This document shows, one piece after another, positions 1-4,919 of a stretch of DNA of 10,984 bases. How positions within the stretch are numbered: the stretch's first letter is position 1; every line of letters begins with the position of its first letter. Both the position numbers and the translations under genes were made by a program. The stretch comes from JBCBKZ01 sp039026975 (GTDB lineage: Bacteria; Bacteroidota; Bacteroidia; J057). The notes under the pieces were generated by a model. It saw nothing but the letters and a program-made list of their open reading frames with translations, made no database searches and was not told where the DNA came from. Location: NCBI GenBank assembly GCA_039026975.1, contig JBCCLI010000213.1, positions 1 through 10,984 of the forward strand, read 5' to 3'.

Positions 1-840
1 GACTTCCCTGATTACTGGAAGGAGAATGACATATACCTCACCCACATGCCTGGAATCATAGGAGAAAATGGGCATGTATACCTAGCTATTTCTGATAGAG
101 AAAAGGCAAGAGGGAACTGGCATACGTTCGGGTTCAAGGTGTTAGACTTTGATTTCATCAAGGAAGAAGTCAACACCAAGCGGAATGTTAGAACTAACTC
201 TACCGTCCACATACAGGTCTCCAAAGCCAGAGAAAAGTATGGGCTTAAGCCCGCCAAACGCTTTGATAAGTATATGATCCTTGATATCAGGATGATGCAG
301 GATCAAAGCATGTGGCTGATTACGCAGAAGGTAGAGGAAGAGAGACTGGTGTCTTCTTTTTCAGGTACGTCGGGATTTCTCCCTAAAATGGGAATGCACT
401 TGCAAGAAATTGTCATGTTCGAGTTTAATCCTGAGGGAGAATTTACCAAATCTATTGTGATCCCTTCCCAGCAGTATTCCTTTGCGTCAGAGACGCAGCC
501 CAGCCTCTTCTTCCAACTTACCTATGACCAGGAAAATAATGTCTTCAAAATCTTAACGGAAGAGAAAAGTGGGGATAAGCTCAACTTAGCAGAAAGACTC
601 TTCTACCGTGAGGTAGACCTGAATACTTCAGAAGTGAGTGAAAGAAAACTGATCTATAAAGGACGGCGAAATTTTCAGCTGTGGTATAAGTTTTATTCGG
701 TCTGGCTGAACCACAGTATTCTGGCTACCATGGTAGAGGAGGGATATAGGGAGAAAGTGTATATGATGACCATAGATTTGAATGCTGAGCCTGAAGAAAA
801 GAAAAAGAAGAAGCGAAATGAACAGGCTAGCAGAAGATAA
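1..840 (+). CDS. Hypothetical protein, 5' end outside the window
   Basis: The reading frame is open from base 1 to a TAA at 838-840, giving about 279 residues. The first ATG (46-48) is internal to the open frame, so the true start is probably upstream of the window. I do not recognise a family. The visible part has no membrane segment. It has many aromatic and beta-type stretches (for example LIYKG, QLWYKFYSVWL and the VYMM stretch near the end), suggesting a mainly beta-strand soluble or periplasmic protein. It ends in a very basic tail (EEKKKKKRNEQASRR). The stop abuts the stop of recG on the other strand with no spacer. Codon use resembles the neighbours. That it is coding is well supported by length and composition; no function is proposed. 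Confidence 0.8.
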   Translation, partial: DFPDYWKENDIYLTHMPGIIGENGHVYLAISDREKARGNWHTFGFKVLDFDFIKEEVNTKRNVRTNSTVHIQVSKAREKYGLKPAKRFDKYMILDIRMMQDQSMWLITQKVEEERLVSSFSGTSGFLPKMGMHLQEIVMFEFNPEGEFTKSIVIPSQQYSFASETQPSLFFQLTYDQENNVFKILTEEKSGDKLNLAERLFYREVDLNTSEVSERKLIYKGRRNFQLWYKFYSVWLNHSILATMVEEGYREKVYMMTIDLNAEPEEKKKKKRNEQASRR

Positions 841-2943
841 TTAGGCTACTGTACTCAGTCCGGCGTATTTATGAGCTTGAGACTGGTAATAAATCCTGAT
901 GCCTTGGTGTTCAGGGGACTGTAAGCTAGGGTCCTGCTCAGCTAGTCTAAAAGCAGCTTCCCTGGCTAGAGCTAGTAGTTCCTGATCATGTACAATGTTC
1001 GCTAACTGGAATTCAGGCATTCCACTTTGGCGCGTTCCCAGGAAATCTCCGGGCCCTCTGATCTCCAGATCTATTTCAGAAATCTTAAACCCATCTTGGG
1101 TATCCGTCATGGCCTTCAGGCGCTTGCGGCCCTCTGCTGAAACCTTATTTCCGCGCATGAGCATGCAGTATGACTTGGCTGCTCCTCTTCCCACCCTTCC
1201 TCTTAACTGGTGGAGCTGAGACAAACCAAAACGTTCTGAATTCTCAATGACAATGACTGAGGCGTTAGGTACATCTACCCCTACTTCTATGACCGTGGTG
1301 GATACCAGAATGTGGGTTTTATGATTCAAAAAGAGCTGCATTTCCATCTCTTTGGCATCCGGTTTCATCCTTCCATGGACTATGCCTACCTTATAGGGCT
1401 TGAAATGTTTCTCTAGTAATTCAAAGCCTTTGGTAACGGCCAGTAAGTCAGACTTGGCAGATTCTTCCACCAATGGATACACTACATAAATCTGCCTACC
1501 TTCCTCTATCTGTTTACGCATAAAGCCGAATAGCTCCAGCCTTTTTGATTCTCCAAATACACGGGTGTCTATAGGCTTTCTACCTGGTGGCAGCTCATCT
1601 ATGACGGAAACATCCACATCTCCATATAAGGACATGGCCAGGGTGCGGGGAATGGGCGTAGCTGTCATGATCATATTATGAGGGGAAGGATCAGCTTTTT
1701 TCCAAAGCTTGGCTCTCTGCATCACCCCAAACTTGTGCTGCTCATCCACTACCACCAGCCCCAGACGTTGGAACTTCACCGGATCTTCTATCAGTGCATG
1801 TGTCCCTACCAGAATATCTGTTTCTCCTGAGGCTAGCTTCTCTAGTAATTCAGTTCTTTCTTTCTTGCGCTGCCCTCCTTTAATGAGGCCTACCTTCATG
1901 CCCAGATTCTCCGCAAAGGCGGATAGCTTACGGTGATGTTGCTCGGCCAGGATAGCCGTAGGTGCCATCATAGCTGACTGAAAGCCATTATCCTTAGCCA
2001 TCAGCATACTCATGAAGGCTACCATGGTTTTCCCACTTCCTACATCTCCTTGAATGAGGCGATTCATCTGAACCTCCTTCCCCAGGTCTTTCCTAATTTC
2101 CTTTAGCACTCGTTTTTGAGCACCTGTCAGCTCAAAGGGAATATGCTCATCAAAAAAGGTGTTAAAGTAATGACCTATGGTTAGGAAGGGATGGCTTCTG
2201 TTAATCTGTTTGGCATGATTACGTCTGCTAGCCAGCATGAACTGGAAGAAAAAGAACTCTTCAAAAATAAATCGTTTTCTAGCTTCCAGGCATTTGTTCA
2301 AGTCTGCGGGGAAGTGGATATGTTGGTAGGCCTCCTTACGGGGGATGAGTTGGTGATTAGAGATGATGTTAGGAGAAAGATTCTCCTGTATATGCGGAAG
2401 GACTTGTAGCATAAGCTGGTGGAGGATGGTGCGGAACCCTCTGGCATCCAGGCCTACTCTTCCCAGCTTTTCATTAGAGGGATAAAAGGGCACTATGCTG
2501 CCCGTATGCACATAGCCATCCGCATGGGTAAGTCTATCTATTTCCGGATGGGTGATCTGAATCCTGCCATTGTACAGCTGTGGCTTCCCAAATATAGCTA
2601 TCTCTTCTCCTACCTTCAGGCCCTTTGAAATCCACTTGATCCCCTGAAACCAGGTGAGTTCTATTTCTCCGCTTTTGTCTGAAAAATAGGCGGTGAGTAT
2701 GCCTCTTCCTCTTTTACTTTTTTGAGAATCTATGTGAGTGATTTTTCCTACCAGGGACACCTGGTATTCATCTCCAGTGAGGGTGGAAATCTGGCTGACC
2801 TTACTTCTGTCAACATACTTCCTTGGGAAGTATTCCAGTAAGTCGCCGAAGGTCCTTATGTTACACTCTTTAGCCAGTACCTCAGCTCTTACCGGGCCTA
2901 CCTTTTTTAAGTACGTAATCTCTGTTTTCCAAATAGGGTGCAT
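841..2943 (-). CDS. recG: ATP-dependent DNA helicase RecG
   Basis: Superfamily 2 helicase that remodels stalled replication forks and Holliday junctions by branch migration, in the cytoplasm. The 700 residues match the usual RecG length. Residues about 55-140 are the OB-fold wedge domain. Then come Walker A GDVGSGKT (299-306), motif II DEQH (400-403), motif III TATP (427-430), and the second RecA-like domain with motif VI QLRGRVGRG (579-587). The C-terminal translocation element GPGDFLGTRQSG (630-641) is typical of RecG and Mfd. The ATG at 2941-2943 is supported by an AAGGA on the minus strand (plus 2953-2957), 9 nt upstream, and by the normal N-terminus (helix-hairpin-helix-like LKKVGPVRAEVL). 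The gene stands alone on its strand. No key residue is missing. Confidence 0.98.
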   Translation of the reverse strand: MHPIWKTEITYLKKVGPVRAEVLAKECNIRTFGDLLEYFPRKYVDRSKVSQISTLTGDEYQVSLVGKITHIDSQKSKRGRGILTAYFSDKSGEIELTWFQGIKWISKGLKVGEEIAIFGKPQLYNGRIQITHPEIDRLTHADGYVHTGSIVPFYPSNEKLGRVGLDARGFRTILHQLMLQVLPHIQENLSPNIISNHQLIPRKEAYQHIHFPADLNKCLEARKRFIFEEFFFFQFMLASRRNHAKQINRSHPFLTIGHYFNTFFDEHIPFELTGAQKRVLKEIRKDLGKEVQMNRLIQGDVGSGKTMVAFMSMLMAKDNGFQSAMMAPTAILAEQHHRKLSAFAENLGMKVGLIKGGQRKKERTELLEKLASGETDILVGTHALIEDPVKFQRLGLVVVDEQHKFGVMQRAKLWKKADPSPHNMIMTATPIPRTLAMSLYGDVDVSVIDELPPGRKPIDTRVFGESKRLELFGFMRKQIEEGRQIYVVYPLVEESAKSDLLAVTKGFELLEKHFKPYKVGIVHGRMKPDAKEMEMQLFLNHKTHILVSTTVIEVGVDVPNASVIVIENSERFGLSQLHQLRGRVGRGAAKSYCMLMRGNKVSAEGRKRLKAMTDTQDGFKISEIDLEIRGPGDFLGTRQSGMPEFQLANIVHDQELLALAREAAFRLAEQDPSLQSPEHQGIRIYYQSQAHKYAGLSTVA

Positions 2944-3030
2944 GCAGAAAAATCCTTCTTCGCGCTCACATGTCTACTAGCTAAGGTACAAAAATGCGCT
3001 TGGGTCTTAAAATTGAATAATTCAGGAAAG

Positions 3031-3063
3031 TAATTCCAGTAGTATCAGTTATTAATGGAATTA
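3031..3063. repeat. Inverted repeat upstream of the ATPase fragment
   Basis: Perfect 8-bp arms TAATTCCA (3031-3038) and TGGAATTA (3056-3063) are separated by 17 bp. The site lies in the 160-bp divergent gap between recG and the truncated ATPase gene, about 40 bp before the ATPase ATG. It could be an operator or the end of a lost element. AT-rich repeats of this size can arise by chance. Confidence 0.3.
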
Positions 3064-3103
3064 TATTCCCGTTTTATCGATTTTGGGGAAAGGTGTATGA
3101 GGA

Positions 3104-3376
3104 ATGATTAAGGAAAGAGTAATCTTCAAGTCTATCAAGCAGCACGTAGCCCACAAGCAGCATACTATTATCATAGGAGCAAGACAGGTTGGAAAGACCT
3201 CTTTATTACGGCTCTTACGAGAAGAACTTTTGAGTAGAAAGGAAATGGTACACTACCTTAATTTTGAGAATCCAGACCTACTGCGTCCCGTCAATACCCA
3301 TCCAGATCAATTATTGAGATTTCTAAGTGATAAACCTATTCCTATATTAACGTCAGAGAATTATCTGTATCATTAA
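3104..3376 (+). pseudogene. Truncated AAA (AAA_14/DUF4143-type) ATPase, N-terminal fragment
   Basis: The 90 residues begin like the large bacterial AAA_14 + DUF4143 family: a short helix, then a beta strand and Walker A GARQVGKT (residues 25-32), then TSLLRLLREEL and a strand HYLNFENPD (the usual 'DLENP' position). Family members run to roughly 370-450 residues, with a Walker B 'DE.Q' and a C-terminal DUF4143 domain. All of this is missing here; the frame ends with TAA at 3374-3376 after an unrelated-looking tail (about residues 77-90). The stop overlaps the stop of the convergent NTF2-like gene by two bases (3374-3375), so the break is probably a rearrangement joint near 3340-3376. The start is ATG 3104, with AAAGG about 10 nt upstream. 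A nucleotide-binding mini-protein cannot be excluded, but a gene remnant is more likely. Confidence 0.7.
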
Positions 3377-3849
3377 GAAATCCCCCTCTTTGCTGAGAAT
3401 ACCGCTAGTCGCTTAGTAGTAGTAGCCTGTACTTTTTTCTGCAAGAAAGAGGTCCATCCTAATAGCATGCCAGGTAATCCCAATGCCTGACTGGACCATT
3501 TCCAGAAGGAAAATACATCATCATGCTTGATGATCTTCCCCTCTTCCAACAGAAAAGTAGCCTGAATTCGGTTGACCACCTGTCTGTTCTTAGGGCCAAA
3601 TTTGTAGGTAGCTACCCAGTCGGCCGTGGCCCGATTTCCATCTACCTGTATGTTGGACACTTCTATGGTACTGTCTGGCTTCATTTGGCTGATAAGCATC
3701 CGCCACATATTTCCAGCTTCCTCTCCCTTGAGGGTTCCAAATCCTGGATCTGAGAATACAATGTCTTTGTGGTAATGGCTGACCATTTCTTCCGCCTTTC
3801 TGGCGTGAAAGGCTTGATAGAAGGCTTGTATCTGTTCTTTAGGGTCCAT
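3373..3849 (-). CDS. NTF2/SnoaL-like nuclear transport factor 2 family protein
   Basis: The 158-residue protein has the cone-shaped NTF2-like fold pattern: N-terminal helix with FYQAFHARKAEEMVSHYH (about 10-27), then the strand DIVFSDPGFG, a second helix around 44-56, and strands TIEVSNIQVDGNRATADWVATYKF (61-84), VNRIQATFLLEEGKIIKHDD (92-111), and FSFWKWSSQALG, which is conserved in this SnoaL-like subgroup. The family includes polyketide cyclases, isomerases and many small-ligand or unknown-function proteins, so the substrate cannot be named. A further C-terminal stretch (about 122-158) is hydrophobic then basic. The ATG at 3847-3849 is the natural start; no Shine-Dalgarno site is visible. 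An ORF on the same strand ends 36 bp upstream, so it may once have been the second gene of an operon. The gene itself looks intact. Confidence 0.85.
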   Translation of the reverse strand: MDPKEQIQAFYQAFHARKAEEMVSHYHKDIVFSDPGFGTLKGEEAGNMWRMLISQMKPDSTIEVSNIQVDGNRATADWVATYKFGPKNRQVVNRIQATFLLEEGKIIKHDDVFSFWKWSSQALGLPGMLLGWTSFLQKKVQATTTKRLAVFSAKRGIS

Positions 3850-3885
3850 AGTTGCTATGAGTTATGGGGAATATAAATCTTGTGC

Positions 3886-4098
3886 TCAAATTCTGCCGAT
3901 TCTCTTTTCTGCAAGCTGCTCATCCACCGTGGAGGTAAGTTCTTTCCTTCTGGCCATGAAGAGGCTAAATAGCCGGAATGTCTTGTTATCAGTCAGAGGC
4001 ATCTTGGTAAACATGCCAATGAGGGTTTTTACCCTAAGGGTGGAGATGAGGGGAATCATGTGGATGAAAATACACAAATAGTGCCTATCTTCCGTAAA
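3886..4098 (-). pseudogene. Short unidentified ORF, possibly a C-terminal gene fragment
   Basis: A minus-strand frame is open from a TGA at 4099-4101 down to a TGA at 3886-3888, about 70 residues. The only early starts are TTG (4075-4077) and an ATG at about residue 15. The product has a hydrophobic stretch (MIPLISTLRVKTLIGMF), then TKMPLTDNKTFRLFSLF and a charged end (MARRKELTSTVDEQLAEKR). It reads like real protein, and it ends 36 bp before the NTF2-like gene on the same strand, as an operon partner would. I do not recognise the family. A C-terminal fragment of a larger gene that lost its 5' part is my preferred reading; a small real gene or chance are alternatives. Confidence 0.35.
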
Positions 4099-4130
4099 TC
4101 AGGTATATCCAATCTGGTACCTGAATAAAG

Positions 4131-4277
4131 ATGAGGGAAGAATATCAAAAAGTTCTAGCTCAAGCGAAGGCTCTTTCAAAAGAAGAGTTTATTTCTCTTG
4201 GGCAAGTCTTACATAGTGAGGTTCAGGATATGGGGCATTCAGCTATGCCAAAAGCCAGAAAAAACAATACATCTTGA
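4131..4277 (+). CDS. Short ORF of unknown status fused into transposase remnant
   Basis: ATG at 4131, TGA at 4275-4277, 48 residues. The first ~30 residues (including EEYQKVLAQAKALSKEEF) look like an amphipathic helical protein and resemble in style the N-terminus of small antitoxin-like proteins, but this is only an impression. From about base 4223 the DNA is better explained in another frame as the transposase remnant, so the last ~17 residues are probably not native. The likeliest reading is a gene cut by a mobile-element insertion or deletion. Confidence 0.3.
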   Translation: MREEYQKVLAQAKALSKEEFISLGQVLHSEVQDMGHSAMPKARKNNTS

Positions 4278-4375
4278 AACAGCCGGAACATCATAAGAAG
4301 AGATCCTTTCAGGAAGAATATCTGGACTTCTTACGAAAGTTTGAAGTGGAATATGATGAGCGATATGTCTTTTAA
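4220..4375 (+). pseudogene. IS200-like (Y1) transposase, C-terminal remnant
   Basis: Frame starting at 4220 reads GSGYGAFSYAKSQ, then KKQYILKQPEHHKKR and SFQEEYLDFLRKFEVEYDER, and ends with TAA at 4373-4375. This is the characteristic C-terminal part of Bacteroidota IS200-like / REP-associated tyrosine transposases: GYGAFSYSKSQ, a YI.NQ.EHH helix carrying the region of the catalytic tyrosine, then FQEEYL.FL and EYDERY. An in-frame TGA lies just upstream (4217-4219), and the N-terminal part with the HUH motif is absent. A few residues seem missing between AKSQ and YILKQ. It is therefore a dead fragment. It is followed closely by three REP-like repeats, as is common for REP-associated transposases. 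Confidence 0.75.
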
Positions 4376-4392
4376 ATGGCTGGATAATTATT

Positions 4393-4516
4393 CTGGAAAA
4401 TGTCGCTCCTAATGGGGTTTAAATTATGGTCTCTATTTTCTACAAAAGTATCACCCCTAAAGGGGTTTCTTCTCATCTCATTTATTTTCTACCGAAATAT
4501 TACCCCTATGGGGCAG
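4393..4516 (+). repeat. Three REP-like GC-clamped repeats after the transposase remnant
   Basis: Three related units lie at 4393-4420, 4440-4469 and 4489-4516, start-to-start 47 and 49 bp. Each has the form CTrs-AAAtrT-y-CCCCTAnnGGGG: the cores are GCTCCTAATGGGG, ACCCCTAAAGGGG and ACCCCTATGGGG. Each core is a small hairpin (CCCC/GGGG, 3-5 nt loop), weakened to CTCC in the first unit, and T-rich spacers separate them. They start 18 bp after the stop of the Y1 transposase remnant. REP-type palindromes of this kind are mobilised by or co-evolve with such transposases. Confidence 0.6.
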
Positions 4517-4595
4517 CAACAGCAATTGACAGGTGGGTGTATGGCTAAACATAGGCGCTATAGAAGGTATTCTCATGGGTAGCAAGGGGTAGTAA

Positions 4596-4700
4596 TACTA
4601 TGAAGAGCTTTCAGAAATTATACGTCCCGAGGTAGGGGTGGATTTATCCGCCCTTGGAAACATACGGCAGCTGAAGCAGCCGGTCCATTTATACACATGA
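4596..4700 (+). pseudogene. Possible TnpB (IS605-type) C-terminal remnant
   Basis: A frame bounded by TAA at 4593-4595 runs to TGA at 4698-4700 and reads YYEELSEIIRPEVGVDLSA then LGNIRQLKQPVHLYT, about 34 residues. The ending style (glycine-rich turn, then LKQ and a short tail) and above all the position of the stop codon directly on the edge of a strong hairpin fit the 3' end of a tnpB gene joined to the right end of an IS605-type element. No zinc ribbon or RuvC motif remains, so the protein identification alone is weak; the pairing with the hairpin carries the argument. Confidence 0.4.
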
Positions 4701-4727
4701 GCCCACCATTTGAATGGTGGGACTCAA
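4699..4727 (+). mobile_element. IS200/IS605-type right-end hairpin with TCAA end
   Basis: Perfect 9-bp arms CCCACCATT (4702-4710) and AATGGTGGG (4713-4721) flank a 2-nt loop. GAG (4699-4701) pairs with CTC (4723-4725) across a bulged A. The tetranucleotide TCAA at 4724-4727 follows at once. Subterminal imperfect hairpins recognised as single-stranded DNA, with a right cleavage site of TCAA in IS608, are known for IS200/IS605 elements. Position directly after the possible tnpB stop agrees. The left end was not found. Confidence 0.5.
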
Positions 4728-4814
4728 GGGAGGTAAGCCACTCTATAGCCCATACTTCCGCTACTTAGCATCCCACTTATTTCTACTGGAAGGGCGTTTT
4801 TGAATGAAGTACCC

Positions 4815-4828
4815 CTATACACGTATAG
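4815..4828. repeat. Small palindrome CTATAC-AC-GTATAG
   Basis: Perfect 6-bp arms with a 2-nt loop in the gap between the mobile-element remnant and the caspase gene. A second short palindrome (ATTATT-C-AATAAT) lies just after it, near 4837-4849. No function can be assigned. Confidence 0.25.
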
Positions 4829-4866
4829 ATTCACTAATTATTCAATAATGAGCCCTGGCACACTAA

Positions 4867-4881
4867 TCCCGCCTTGCGGGA
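4867..4881 (-). terminator. GC-rich hairpin 3' of the caspase/FGE gene
   Basis: On the minus strand TCCCGC-AAG-GCGGGA (6-bp perfect stem, 3-nt loop) lies about 40 bp past the stop codon of the caspase/FGE gene and is followed by TTAG, not a T-run. It could be a weak terminator. GC-rich hairpins shortly downstream of the variable repeat are also a known accessory of DGR targets, though the classical ones have longer stems and 4-nt loops. Confidence 0.4.
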
Positions 4882-4919
4882 CTTCGCAAGCTCAGATAAA
4901 AGGACAAAAATCTAAAAGT

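Noticed and set aside
4393..4516. CRISPR-like array from regularly spaced repeats
   Set aside because: Only three short, diverged units with spacers of about 19 bp and no cas genes; REP-like repeats fit better.
4400..4582. 60-codon plus-strand ORF across the REP-like repeats
   Set aside because: It runs through the repeat units and has no protein-like pattern; repeat DNA explains it.
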